11,626 nt of DNA from an uncultured Prevotellaceae bacterium (GCA_946407325.1 CAMJNN010000035.1:1-11626), one strand, 5' to 3'. Shown: positions 1-8,185, counted from the first letter of the stretch. The notes: generated by a model not told the origin, from the letters alone. Program-made: numbers and translations.

Positions 1-857
1 TCCTCAAACAATTCCATATCATCCTCACGAGTGGCCTCAGCAGCGGGGTTCAGTACCACGAAGTTGTCATCATCAGGACCACCCAGATCTATTTCCGCAG
101 GTTTTGCATCTTCTACCACCTTGTCTGTCAGGTCAACAGTCATAGGCTGTTCCTCTTCTAATGGTGTATCTTCTGCCTCATCCGCAGGTTTCTCTTTCTT
201 CTTACGTTTCAGATAGCCGAAGCCCAGCAGTTTACGCAACCAGATGATGGTTTGCGTACTAAGGTAAGCCAACAGACATACGGCCGTGAAGAACAATATC
301 ATCAGTACCCCAGGCACGCCCACCTGACTTTCCAGCCAACTGCTCACATTAAAGCCGTGCAAGCCACCCAGGTAGAAGAATGTGTCCTCATACATACCTT
401 TGAACAAGAAGCCAAAGAATACAGAAAACCATACCATCAGCAATGTACACCCTATGAACCATTTCCACAGTCTTACCTTCACCACGCGCATCAGCTTCAA
501 GCCCATCACGAGGAAGAAGATCACCATAAAGATAGATGGTGCACCAAATTGTTGGTTAATGAAGTAGTCGGCCAACTGCGCCCCACGAATGGCACCCATA
601 TTTTGCACATCGCCCTCACCAGCCAGTAGCTGTTCAGAGGTATTATTATCAATCACACTTTGGTCAGCCGCACCATAGAGGAAGAACGAACCGAATGACA
701 CAAGGGCAAATGCCGCCATCAGTGCAATAGCCAGTCCCAGAATGAAATGCAAGGTCTCACTCTTTAGAAAAGCCTTGATAGTGCCCACTTTCCCAAGCGG
801 TTGCTCTTGTTGTATCTTGTTCTTAGCCTTCTTATTATCTTTGTTTTCTGCTTTCAT
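1..857 (-). CDS. ftsK: FtsK/SpoIIIE-type DNA translocase, N-terminal part (3' end outside window)
   Basis: Reading leftward from the ATG at 857-855, the frame stays open for 285 codons to the window edge. A basic cytoplasmic leader (about residues 1-30) is followed by four predicted membrane segments at about 35-60, 103-122, 133-153 and 179-205. A basic stretch (RKKKEK) and then an acidic, low-complexity linker follow. This four-helix layout, including the ETLHFILGLAIAL start of helix 1 and the GAADQS motif after it, matches the FtsK membrane anchor of Bacteroidota. In the family, this part targets the division septum, and a C-terminal RecA-like ATPase and gamma domain pump DNA to resolve chromosomes. 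Those domains lie beyond base 1, so the motor itself is not seen. The gene is divergent from the peroxidase gene. A different four-helix membrane protein is possible but less likely. Confidence 0.85.
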   Translation of the reverse strand, partial: MKAENKDNKKAKNKIQQEQPLGKVGTIKAFLKSETLHFILGLAIALMAAFALVSFGSFFLYGAADQSVIDNNTSEQLLAGEGDVQNMGAIRGAQLADYFINQQFGAPSIFMVIFFLVMGLKLMRVVKVRLWKWFIGCTLLMVWFSVFFGFLFKGMYEDTFFYLGGLHGFNVSSWLESQVGVPGVLMILFFTAVCLLAYLSTQTIIWLRKLLGFGYLKRKKKEKPADEAEDTPLEEEQPMTVDLTDKVVEDAKPAEIDLGGPDDDNFVVLNPAAEATREDDMELFE

Positions 858-885
858 CTTTAAGAGTATCTTTCTAATTAATTTG

Positions 886-917
886 TAAATATAGAGACAA
901 TATACCACATCGCCAAA
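886..917 (-). promoter_or_regulatory. Candidate Bacteroidota promoter for ftsK
   Basis: On the minus strand, TTTG (917-914) is followed after exactly 20 bases by TATATTTA (893-886). This is one mismatch from the Bacteroidota -7 consensus TAnnTTTG, with the expected TTTG -33 element at the expected distance. It would start transcription near 880, giving a leader of about 23 nt before the ftsK ATG at 857. The region is AT-rich, so a chance match cannot be excluded. Confidence 0.45.
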
Positions 918-934
918 TTTTAAGCACAAAAACT

Positions 935-959
935 TGCTTTACAACACTATTTTAAAGCA
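935..959. repeat. Short inverted repeat in the ftsK/peroxidase divergent spacer
   Basis: TGCTTTA (935-941) and TAAAGCA (953-959) are perfect reverse complements separated by 11 bases, so the half-sites are 18 bases apart centre to centre. The repeat lies upstream of both candidate promoters, where an operator for a dimeric regulator could sit. No regulator is encoded nearby, and a 7-bp repeat in AT-rich DNA may be chance. Confidence 0.25.
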
Positions 960-1007
960 GATACCACTAAATGCTGCTTGAGAATGCAATGGCATACAAA
1001 AAAAACG

Positions 1008-1015
1008 TATCTTTG
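1008..1015 (+). promoter_or_regulatory. Candidate -7 box of the peroxidase promoter
   Basis: TATCTTTG is a perfect match to the Bacteroidota -7 consensus TAnnTTTG. It lies 40 bases before the ATG at 1056, implying a start near 1021 and a leader of about 35 nt. No convincing TTTG -33 element is present at the usual 19-21 base distance, so the promoter may be weak or activator-dependent. Confidence 0.55.
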
Positions 1016-1055
1016 TAGCAGAAAAAACATCATTCACTCAAAATAGAAAATCATT

Positions 1056-1685
1056 ATGAACAAGAAAAGTATTATGAGACGTTTCCTAACTATGTTGGCA
1101 ACTGTCATTTGTCTGTTGTCATGCACTTCTAGCAACGAAAATACAATTTATGCGTATTCAGCCATTTCCAATCAAGGCAATGAGGTGAATTTTGCCGACT
1201 ACAAAGGCAAGGTATTACTTATCGTCAACACCGCCTCGAAATGTGGCTTCACTCCACAGTACGACGGTCTGCAGTGGCTCTATGAGAAGTACAAGGATAA
1301 AGGACTGGTTGTCATTGGTTTCCCTTGCGACCAGTTCGGTCATCAAGAACCTGGCACCGACGAGGAGATAGAGGAGTTCTGCCGTAAGAACCACGGTGTT
1401 ACTTTTCCCCTTATGTCGAAGATTGAGGTCAATGGTGAAAATGCCCACCCCATCTTCCAGTGGCTGAAGAGTCAGGCAGGTTTCGCAGGCTTTAACCCCG
1501 AACACAAGTTGGGTAAACTTATGGACGAGATGATGTTGAAGCAGGATCCCGACTATGCCTCAAATCCCGACATCAAGTGGAACTTTACCAAGTTCCTCAT
1601 TTCCAGTGATGGCAAAAAGGTCGTTCGCTTCGAACCGACTACAGAGCCTCAAGACCTAATGGCCGACATCGAAAAAATGTTGTAA
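1056..1685 (+). CDS. Lipoprotein glutathione peroxidase family thiol peroxidase
   Basis: The 209-residue protein reduces peroxides by thiol chemistry. A basic start and hydrophobic stretch end in the lipobox LLSC with Cys23, so it is probably a lipid-anchored envelope protein. The family signatures appear in order: NTASKCGFTPQY with the peroxidatic Cys63 (Cys in place of selenocysteine), FPCDQFGHQEPG at 89-100 with Gln98, and WNFTKFLI at 175-182 with Trp175 and Asn176. Cys109 in EEFCRKN occupies the place of the resolving cysteine of non-animal enzymes. These enzymes are usually recharged by thioredoxin-like proteins rather than glutathione, so that is the likelier reductant here. The FPC motif carries Asp92 where Asn is usual. 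The gene is monocistronic, divergent from ftsK and convergent with purU. Confidence 0.93.
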   Translation: MNKKSIMRRFLTMLATVICLLSCTSSNENTIYAYSAISNQGNEVNFADYKGKVLLIVNTASKCGFTPQYDGLQWLYEKYKDKGLVVIGFPCDQFGHQEPGTDEEIEEFCRKNHGVTFPLMSKIEVNGENAHPIFQWLKSQAGFAGFNPEHKLGKLMDEMMLKQDPDYASNPDIKWNFTKFLISSDGKKVVRFEPTTEPQDLMADIEKML

Positions 1686-1737
1686 ATCGCTTGTTTCCTT
1701 TGGCACAACCCATCTATCTCTGACGTAGCTCAAAAAC

Positions 1738-1778
1738 AACGAGAACCGTTCTCATCCAATGTGAGAACGGTTCTCGTT
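1738..1778. terminator. Long perfect hairpin between convergent gene ends, likely terminator
   Basis: A 17-bp perfect stem (1738-1754 with 1762-1778) encloses a 7-base loop. It lies 52 bases after the peroxidase stop and 21 bases beyond the purU stop. Read leftward, the stem is followed by GTTTTTG, giving a U-tract that suits termination of the purU transcript. Read rightward, only GTTTG follows, so it is weaker for the peroxidase gene but may still help. Each arm is itself nearly palindromic: GAGAAC, one base, GTTCTC. Confidence 0.8.
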
Positions 1779-1799
1779 TGATATGGGTGGCTTTAATAC

Positions 1800-2657
1800 T
1801 TAGTTAAAGATCACCGTCTTGTTCTTGAAGGTGAGGATCTTGCGCTCGATGTGCTTCTGAACGGCACGTGAGAGGACAATCTTCTCGAGGTCCTTGCCCT
1901 TGTTGACCAGCGTTTCAATGCTGTCCTTATGGGTGACACGCACCACATCCTGCTCGATGATAGGACCTGCATCCAGCTCGGTGGTGATGTAATGGGCGGT
2001 AGCACCAATGATCTTGACACCACGCTCGAAGGCTGCATGATAGGGCTTGGCGCCGATGAAAGCCGGCAAGAACGAGTGATGGATATTGATAATCTTATGA
2101 CGGTAGTGCTCAATCATATCTTCTGAGATGACTTGCATGTATCGGGCCAGTACGATGAAGGTGACACCATTATCGCGCAACAGCTGCATCTCTATCTCTT
2201 CCTGCTTGGCCTTGTTGTCTTTGGTGACGGGCAAGCAGTAGTATGGTATGCCAAACTGCTTGGCCACAGGGCGCATATCTTCGTGGTTGCTGATGATGAG
2301 GGGTATCTCCACATCCCACTCGCCGGCACTGTAGCGGGCCAACAGGTCGTAGAGGCAGTGTGACATCTTGGATACGAAGATGGCCATGCGGGGCTTCTGG
2401 TCGGAGAAATACAGACGGAAATGCATCTGGTATTTCTGACCATAGAGGGTATTGAAATAATCTTCTATCTTCTCTTCGGGGATGGCGAACTTCTCGAGTT
2501 GCCACTCTATGCGCATGAAAAACACGTTTTCTATCCTATCGACATACTGGTCGAGGTAGATGATGTTACCCTGGTTGACGGTGATGAAGTTGGTGACATC
2601 AGAGATGATGCCGGGCCTATCAGGGCAGTACAACAATATGATTGCAGTTCGTTTCAT
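1800..2657 (-). CDS. purU: Formyltetrahydrofolate deformylase
   Basis: The cytoplasmic enzyme hydrolyses 10-formyltetrahydrofolate to formate and tetrahydrofolate, balancing one-carbon pools and supplying formate for purine synthesis. An N-terminal ACT regulatory domain (about residues 4-85, with CPDRPGIISDVTNFI) precedes a formyltransferase-fold catalytic domain (about 90-280). The PurU signature IINIHHSFLPAFIGAKPYH is present. It supplies the catalytic Asn191 and His193, and Asp229 follows in TTELDAGPIIEQD. SKMSHCLYDLL (96-106) is the usual start of the catalytic domain. At 285 residues it has the normal family length. Its ATG overlaps the TGA of the upstream protease gene by four bases (ATGA, 2657-2654), so translational coupling is likely. 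A hairpin terminator follows. Confidence 0.97.
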   Translation of the reverse strand: MKRTAIILLYCPDRPGIISDVTNFITVNQGNIIYLDQYVDRIENVFFMRIEWQLEKFAIPEEKIEDYFNTLYGQKYQMHFRLYFSDQKPRMAIFVSKMSHCLYDLLARYSAGEWDVEIPLIISNHEDMRPVAKQFGIPYYCLPVTKDNKAKQEEIEMQLLRDNGVTFIVLARYMQVISEDMIEHYRHKIINIHHSFLPAFIGAKPYHAAFERGVKIIGATAHYITTELDAGPIIEQDVVRVTHKDSIETLVNKGKDLEKIVLSRAVQKHIERKILTFKNKTVIFN

Positions 2658-5600
2658 TTTACTTCTTTCATCATTTCTTTAACAGCAGTTTCCAATTGGC
2701 GGTCGTAGCCATTCATCACATCCTCAGGAGTGTTATAAACGGTAATGTCAGGCTTGAGCTCAGTGTTCTCCTGATAGACGCCATTCATATCGACGCAACC
2801 TACCTGTGGGATACCAAACACGAGAGTATTGTCCATCAGTGTCTCCCACCACACAGCAGTCATAGTACCAGCTACAGGTGAGCCGATAAGCTTGCCGATG
2901 CCCAAGGTCTTATATACCCAAGGGAAGCCGTGACCATTGCTATAGTCGTTCTCGCAGATGAGTACGCATGATGGCTTGGTCCACTTGTTATAGGGATCAT
3001 AGCCAATGTATTGGTTGCGTGGCACGAAGTGCTGGTATTCCTTGCCTGCGAGCAGGGTGCAGAGGTCGTCGTGCAACCAACCACCGCCGTTGTTGCGCTC
3101 ATCGACGATGACGGCTTGTTTCTGACGGTTCTCGTCGGAGAGGATGTCGGCATATACCTGACGGAAGCTCTGACTGTCCATCGCACGCACATGCACGTAG
3201 GCTACCTTGCCACCGGAGAGTTTCTCGACCAACTTCTTGTTGCGATCTACCCAACGCTTGTAGAGCAGGTCGGTGAGTTCGGAAGCGGATACGGGCTTCA
3301 CGGTCACATCGAAGCGTTTGCCGGTGCTTGGGTTATAGACGCTCACGCGTACTGGCTTGCCGGCTTTGCCATCGAGCATAGGATAGTAGTCGGTGTCTTT
3401 GCCAATGGGCTGACCGTCGATCTTCTCAATGATACTGCCCTCGCCTACATCGGTCTTCTTTACGGCAAACGGACCTTTGGCAATTACCTCTTTCACCTTG
3501 AGGCCATCGCCCGTATAACTCCAGTCGTAGAACAAGCCCAACGAAGCGGTAGTCAGCTGAGGACCTGCAGGACTATATCGAGTACCTGTATGCGAAGCAT
3601 TGAGTTCGCCCAACATCTCGCTGGTCATCTCGGCAAAGTCGTAGTTGTTGTTGATATATGGCAAGAAACGGCGATAAATCTCGCGCATCTTGTTCCAGTC
3701 GGTTTTATGCAGATTGACATCATAGAACTTGTCGAGCACCTGTTGCCAGATATGGTCGAACAGGTAAGCACGCTCGTCAGCAGGACGATAATTGAAGTTG
3801 GCCTCGAAGTCGATGTTCTTGCTGCTCTTCTTCTCCAAATCCACCTCCTTGATACCACCCTGGGTTGCGAGGTAGAGCTTCTTGAAATCCTTATCAGGAA
3901 TCAACTCAGCACGGCCAACATTCTTCAGTACAATAGAGGTACTGCCCTCCTTGAGATCGTGCATCCAGAGGTCAGCGCCTGCCTCGAACGAAGCGGTGTA
4001 GTAGAGCTTGTCGCCCTTGGTATTGAGCACAGCATCTGCCAGATGGGAAGAGTTGACGGTGAGGCGTATCACACGGTCTTTGCAGTTGTCGAAGTCGAAT
4101 TTCAAAGGCTCAATGTCCTTCTTCTCTGAATCACCATTGTCTTTTGATTTGGCGTCTTTAGCATCTTTCTTTTCAGTAGCCTTGTTATCTTTTTCCTTAT
4201 CTTTGTCCTTGTCTTTCTCAGCTTCTTCACGCAAAGCGGTTTCTTCCTTTGTCTGACGGAACTGCTCATAAGCATCAAGGTCGAAGAACATGATATAGAC
4301 ATCATCCTCTGCACCCCAGCTACCATGACTGCGATAGCCGGCACGATCGGAAGCAAAGATCATCGCCTTGCCATCCAGTACCCACTTGGCACTTACATCG
4401 TTGTAGCCGCTCTGGGTAAGGTTGTGTATCTCGCCATTGCCAGAGGCGTTGACCAGTGCCACATCTTTGTTGTTCCAACCACCATAACCAATGTAGTTTG
4501 TGAGCAACCAACGACTGTCTGGACTCCACTGGAACCACTGGTCGCCATCACTGTAGCTGTATTCGTACTTGCCGTCCATAGCGGTGACGACTTTCTTGGT
4601 GGCGAGGTCGATGACGCGCAAGGTGGTGCGGTTCTCCAAGAATGCTACTTTCTTGCCATCAGGGCTGTAGTAGGGTTGGAAAGAGGTGATCTTGGTATTG
4701 GTGAGGCGCTCTTCCTGGATGTCGGTGGCATAGGTGAAGAGTTTCTCGTCGGCCTTGCCTAACTTGGCCTGATAGATTTGCCAATAGCCATCGCGCTCGG
4801 CTGCATAGACCAATGCACGACCATCGGGGGCGAAGTCGATGCCTCGCTCTTGCTGTGGGGTGTCGGTGATGCGTTTGGTGGTTTTGTACTCTACGGAGGT
4901 CACATACACATCGCCGTGCATGATGAAGGCTACTTCCTTGCCATTGGGGGATACGGCCACATCGTTTGCCCCACGACTCTGCACCTGACGGATCAGGTCT
5001 TTGTCGTTGCGGTCGGTCACTACGGTGACATTCACCTTCTGAGGCTGAGCGCCTTCTTTCAAAGTATAGAGTTCGCCGTTATAGCCGAAGCACAGGGTAC
5101 CGTTATTAGCTACACTGAGAAAACGCACAGGATGATCCTTCATGGCGGTAAGCTGTACATCGTTGCTATCGTTGATGCCACGCTTAAACACGTTGAACGT
5201 GCCTTTCTGCTCGCTCAGGTAGTAGAACGACTGACCGTCGGGTGCCCACACTGGGTTGCGGTCTTCGCCATAATAGGTGGTGAGCTGCTTGTATTCATAT
5301 GCCTTGCCCTTGGGGGTTGCCATCCACACATCACGTGTCACTGACGATTCGTGGTGCTTGCGCCATTGGTCTTCCATACCTTTTCTGTCGTGATAGAGCA
5401 ACACACCATTCTTGCCCACATTGACATCTTCCAACGTCACTGATGAGAACAGATGAGGGCGTCCACCCTGAGTGCTTACCGTATAGACCTGCTGGTAGCG
5501 TTGGGGGAAGATGACCGACTCGGCATCAGGCATCAGGTTCGCCTGGAACAGAACAGTGTTGGCATCCAAGAACGCCATAGGCAACTCATTGCCCGAGTGG

Positions 5601-5911
5601 GTGGTGAGACGACGAGGAGCACCCCCATCGCGACTCATGATATAGAGGTCGTAGCTCCCCTCACGGGCAGAAGCAAAGACAATCTGCTTGCTGTCGGGGC
5701 TCCACACAGGATAGGAGTCTTGAGCTGCATTGGTGGTAAGCTGGGTTGCCTTGCCACCGCCCACGGGTACGGTAAAGATATCACCTTTATAGGAGAAGGC
5801 GATGACGTTGCCATCGGGAGAGATGGCGTTATGACGCATCCACAGGGGATTGTCCTGGGCAACGGCACCCACGGTTGTCAAGAGTGCCAGAAACAAACAC
5901 TTTACTTTCAT
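2654..5911 (-). CDS. Secreted tricorn-like S41 family serine protease with beta-propeller and PDZ domains
   Basis: This 1085-residue protein begins with a signal peptide, with likely cleavage after AVA at residue 18, so it acts outside the cytoplasm. Residues about 25-545 contain many PD40/WD40-like blades such as SPDGNVIAF, WSPDSKQIVF, APDGQSFYY and SPDGKKVAF, building propellers. A K/D/E-rich linker (about 555-603) leads into further propeller strands. Next come a helical tricorn C1-like region (about 710-785), a PDZ domain (about 800-880) and the S41 core, with DERNNGGGW near 935. Likely catalytic residues are His774 (ASHTGTRY), Ser991 (NDYSNGHGFP) and possibly Glu1048 (QENTELKPD). Tricorn has Ser-Asp at the nucleophile, whereas Ser-Asn is seen here. 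The substrate is unknown. The family degrades peptides, and the propellers probably gate access. The gene starts 69 bases after the yciO-like stop behind an A-rich leader and overlaps purU by four bases. Confidence 0.93.
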   Translation of the reverse strand: MKVKCLFLALLTTVGAVAQDNPLWMRHNAISPDGNVIAFSYKGDIFTVPVGGGKATQLTTNAAQDSYPVWSPDSKQIVFASAREGSYDLYIMSRDGGAPRRLTTHSGNELPMAFLDANTVLFQANLMPDAESVIFPQRYQQVYTVSTQGGRPHLFSSVTLEDVNVGKNGVLLYHDRKGMEDQWRKHHESSVTRDVWMATPKGKAYEYKQLTTYYGEDRNPVWAPDGQSFYYLSEQKGTFNVFKRGINDSNDVQLTAMKDHPVRFLSVANNGTLCFGYNGELYTLKEGAQPQKVNVTVVTDRNDKDLIRQVQSRGANDVAVSPNGKEVAFIMHGDVYVTSVEYKTTKRITDTPQQERGIDFAPDGRALVYAAERDGYWQIYQAKLGKADEKLFTYATDIQEERLTNTKITSFQPYYSPDGKKVAFLENRTTLRVIDLATKKVVTAMDGKYEYSYSDGDQWFQWSPDSRWLLTNYIGYGGWNNKDVALVNASGNGEIHNLTQSGYNDVSAKWVLDGKAMIFASDRAGYRSHGSWGAEDDVYIMFFDLDAYEQFRQTKEETALREEAEKDKDKDKEKDNKATEKKDAKDAKSKDNGDSEKKDIEPLKFDFDNCKDRVIRLTVNSSHLADAVLNTKGDKLYYTASFEAGADLWMHDLKEGSTSIVLKNVGRAELIPDKDFKKLYLATQGGIKEVDLEKKSSKNIDFEANFNYRPADERAYLFDHIWQQVLDKFYDVNLHKTDWNKMREIYRRFLPYINNNYDFAEMTSEMLGELNASHTGTRYSPAGPQLTTASLGLFYDWSYTGDGLKVKEVIAKGPFAVKKTDVGEGSIIEKIDGQPIGKDTDYYPMLDGKAGKPVRVSVYNPSTGKRFDVTVKPVSASELTDLLYKRWVDRNKKLVEKLSGGKVAYVHVRAMDSQSFRQVYADILSDENRQKQAVIVDERNNGGGWLHDDLCTLLAGKEYQHFVPRNQYIGYDPYNKWTKPSCVLICENDYSNGHGFPWVYKTLGIGKLIGSPVAGTMTAVWWETLMDNTLVFGIPQVGCVDMNGVYQENTELKPDITVYNTPEDVMNGYDRQLETAVKEMMKEVK

Positions 5912-5980
5912 ATCTTTATTTTTTTATTTTCATCTATTGGACGGAACTGATGACCACAGGCGTTGCTGCTGACAGCTATC

Positions 5981-6592
5981 TTATCCGAAATCTAATTCTT
6001 TGGGGCCCTCACGTAACACCTCAGGTTCGCCAGTAGTACAGTCGATGACGGCAGAGCCTACGGTATCACCAAAGCCTCCGTCGATGACGATATCTACCTG
6101 ATTGCCCAAGCGCTCGTCCATCAGTTCAGGATTGATAAGATAATCCACCTCATCATCGCTAAACGGCACCGACGCCACCATCAACGGGGCATCGAGCACA
6201 CTGCATATCTCACGCACAATGGCATTGTCAGGCATGCGGAAGCCCACCTCCTTTCGGTTGCGGAAGATGCGGGGCAAGCGACTCGTGGCGTTAAGGATGA
6301 AGGTGAAAGGACCAGGAAGGTTGCGCTTCATCAACTTAAACGAGTTGTTGTCCACCTTGGCATATTCGCTGATGGTACTCATGTCGTAGCAAATCACCGA
6401 AAGGTGGTTCTTACGCGGGTCGATGTCCTTCAAACGGCACACCTGCTCCACTGCACGCTCTTTCAAGGCATTACAAGCCAAAGCGTACTTGGTATCAGTG
6501 GGCATGATGATGATGCCACTGTCGTTGAGCACATTTACCACCTGCTGTATATCGGCAGGGTTGTTGTTCTTTTCATAGAGTTTCAGTATCAT
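5981..6592 (-). CDS. yciO: Sua5/YciO/YrdC family protein, YciO type
   Basis: This is a cytoplasmic protein of 203 residues covering a single Sua5/YciO/YrdC domain. The fold is shared with the threonylcarbamoyl-AMP synthase of the tRNA t6A pathway. PTDTKYALAC (31-40) is the nucleotide-binding strand and loop. KDIDPRKNHLSV (55-66) occupies the place of the basic substrate-binding stretch. VDNNSFKLMKRNLPGPFTFIL (80-100) and the VLREGP end resemble E. coli YciO more closely than TsaC. There is no C-terminal Sua5 domain. YciO proteins often coexist with a true TsaC, and their physiological role is poorly settled, so a t6A function is not assured. The ATG follows the HAD stop after four bases, with AGGAT as a plausible ribosome-binding site, so the two genes are probably co-transcribed. 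Confidence 0.88.
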   Translation of the reverse strand: MILKLYEKNNNPADIQQVVNVLNDSGIIIMPTDTKYALACNALKERAVEQVCRLKDIDPRKNHLSVICYDMSTISEYAKVDNNSFKLMKRNLPGPFTFILNATSRLPRIFRNRKEVGFRMPDNAIVREICSVLDAPLMVASVPFSDDEVDYLINPELMDERLGNQVDIVIDGGFGDTVGSAVIDCTTGEPEVLREGPKELDFG

Positions 6593-6596
6593 GATT

Positions 6597-7394
6597 CTAT
6601 CCTATTACTCCAAAATGTTTCAAGGCATTCGCAATGCCATTCTCGTCAACGGAATCAGTAATATAGTCAGCCACAGCTTTCACACTGTCGAGGGCGTTGC
6701 CCATGGCCACACCAATAGCAGCATGTTGTATCATGGATATGTCATTGCCTCCATCACCAAAAGCCATCGTTTCCTCGAGACAGATGCCAAAGTGACGGAT
6801 AATCTCATCTATGCCCTGTTGCTTGGTGCATCCTTTGGTGGTGATATCCACAAAGGCAGGGTGCCAGCGTCCCATCTCGCAATCGGGCACTAAGGGTTGT
6901 AGTTCTGCTTCCTGCGTCTCGTTCACAAAGGTGGTGAGCTGAATGATGTCCTTGCCCTCGGCAATAGCCTCGGCCACCGTCTTCTCTTCGAGCTGTACAC
7001 CCACCTTTAACTGACGGTAAAATAAATCTTCAAAGATTTCTCCGCTATCGCAAATCACCATATTGTGCTCCCCTACTATCAAATTGGGAATGCCACGCTC
7101 GGCAGCATAACGGGTGATGGTTTCTATACTGCGGTGTGAGATAGGGTGCTTGCTGATGACGGTGTCGCCAGCAAAGCAATAACCTCCGTTCATGGTGATG
7201 TAACCATCAATGAGGTTGCGTTCTTCCAAAGCTTGGACATTGTTGATGATAATCTTGGGTCGCCCCGTAGAAATAAAAATCTGCACACCGCGGGCTTTCG
7301 CCTCCGCAATGGCAGACACGGTAGAAACGGGTATCTGGTGAGTCTTGAAACTCACCAGTGTTCCGTCTATATCGAAGAACAATGCCTTAATCAC
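6597..7394 (-). CDS. Cof-type HAD-IIB sugar-phosphatase-like hydrolase (GTG start)
   Basis: A 265-residue cytoplasmic phosphatase of the haloacid dehalogenase superfamily. Motif I is FFDIDGTL with nucleophile Asp8 and acid/base Asp10. Motif II is STGR (42-45). The motif III lysine is in [11 protein letters not shown] (likely Lys191). Motif IV is GDGGND (213-218) with the Mg-binding aspartates. The long cap between motifs II and III is the IIB (Cof) type. These enzymes usually dephosphorylate sugar phosphates or related metabolites, and the substrate cannot be read from sequence. The start codon is GTG at 7394-7392, and its GTGA overlaps the nagB TGA. No closer ATG precedes motif I, so this start is well supported. 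The overlap suggests coupling to nagB and perhaps a sugar-phosphate substrate. Confidence 0.93.
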   Translation of the reverse strand: MIKALFFDIDGTLVSFKTHQIPVSTVSAIAEAKARGVQIFISTGRPKIIINNVQALEERNLIDGYITMNGGYCFAGDTVISKHPISHRSIETITRYAAERGIPNLIVGEHNMVICDSGEIFEDLFYRQLKVGVQLEEKTVAEAIAEGKDIIQLTTFVNETQEAELQPLVPDCEMGRWHPAFVDITTKGCTKQQGIDEIIRHFGICLEETMAFGDGGNDISMIQHAAIGVAMGNALDSVKAVADYITDSVDENGIANALKHFGVIG

Positions 7395-8185
7395 AACAGG
7401 TTGCCTGCTTCAATATCCTTGAAGTAACGGTAAGTACCTACTTTCAGTTCCTCGCAAGCTGCGTCATCGCACACTATGATGCCCTTTGGATGCATCTGCA
7501 GAGCGCTCACTGTCCACATGTGGGTTACACCACCCTCAACGGCATGCTGCAAAGCGCGAGCTTTGTTGTGGCCATTGACGATAATCATCACTTCCTTGGC
7601 ATCCATCACAGTACCTACACCTACGGTAAGAGCTGTCTTAGGCACCTTGTTCACGTCGTTCTCGAAGAAACGTGAGTTGGCGATGATGGTATCGGTAGTC
7701 AGGGTCTTCTGACGAGTACGAGATGTCAGTGATGATCCTGGTTCGTTGAAAGCGATGTGTCCGTCAGGACCAATGCCACCCATGAAGAGGTCAACACCAC
7801 CGTAAGCCTTGATCTTTGCCTCGAAGCGAGCGCACTCAGCCTCCAGGTCAGGAGCGTTGCCATTGAGGATATTGGTATTCTCAGCCTTGATATTGATATG
7901 GCCGAAGAAATTGTTCCACATAAAACTGTAGTAGCTCTCTGGATGTTCCTTTGGCAAACCAACATACTCGTCCATGTTAAAAGTTACAACGTTCTCGAAA
8001 GAAACTTTACCTTGTTTGTTCAGTTCAATCAGTTCGTGATACATTCCCAGTGGTGAAGAACCAGTAGGACAGCCCAGGACAAAAGGCTTCTCTGCCGTTG
8101 GTTTAGCGGCATTGATTTTTGAAGCCACATAGTTGGCAGCCCATTTGGATACCAACTGATAGTTCGGTTCAATAATTACTCTCAT
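7391..8185 (-). CDS. nagB: Glucosamine-6-phosphate deaminase
   Basis: This cytoplasmic enzyme converts glucosamine-6-phosphate to fructose-6-phosphate and ammonia, feeding amino sugars (host mucin, chitin or peptidoglycan) into glycolysis. At 264 residues it aligns almost without gaps with E. coli NagB, so residue numbers coincide. [12 protein letters not shown] (38-49) is the phosphate loop, Asp72 lies in FNMDEYVGL, and Asp141, His143 and Glu148 lie in [14 protein letters not shown]. Arg172 and Lys208 are also kept. Ser151, Arg158 and Lys160, which bind the allosteric activator N-acetylglucosamine-6-phosphate in E. coli, are conserved, so similar activation is plausible. nagA is not in the window. 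The gene starts 27 bases after the flavodiiron stop behind an A-rich leader, and its stop overlaps the HAD gene start. Confidence 0.98.
   Translation of the reverse strand: MRVIIEPNYQLVSKWAANYVASKINAAKPTAEKPFVLGCPTGSSPLGMYHELIELNKQGKVSFENVVTFNMDEYVGLPKEHPESYYSFMWNNFFGHINIKAENTNILNGNAPDLEAECARFEAKIKAYGGVDLFMGGIGPDGHIAFNEPGSSLTSRTRQKTLTTDTIIANSRFFENDVNKVPKTALTVGVGTVMDAKEVMIIVNGHNKARALQHAVEGGVTHMWTVSALQMHPKGIIVCDDAACEELKVGTYRYFKDIEAGNLL

Noticed and set aside
252..629. Plus-strand frame of 125 codons opposite ftsK
   Set aside because: The minus-strand reading gives a coherent four-helix FtsK anchor. This frame is His/Gln-rich without any motif.
3011..4129. Long open frame on the plus strand opposite the protease gene
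   Set aside because: It is fully antisense to conserved S41/PDZ coding sequence and shows no recognisable domain or promoter. It is a shadow of codon bias in the real gene.
4778..5344. Plus-strand open frame of 188 codons opposite the propeller region
   Set aside because: It lies entirely within the protease gene on the other strand, with no family signature. It is treated as a shadow frame.
5987..5994. TAGATTTC on the minus strand as a promoter for the protease gene
   Set aside because: It is one mismatch from TAnnTTTG but lies inside the end of the yciO-like gene, has no -33 partner, and would leave a leader of about 70 nt. It is too weak to call.
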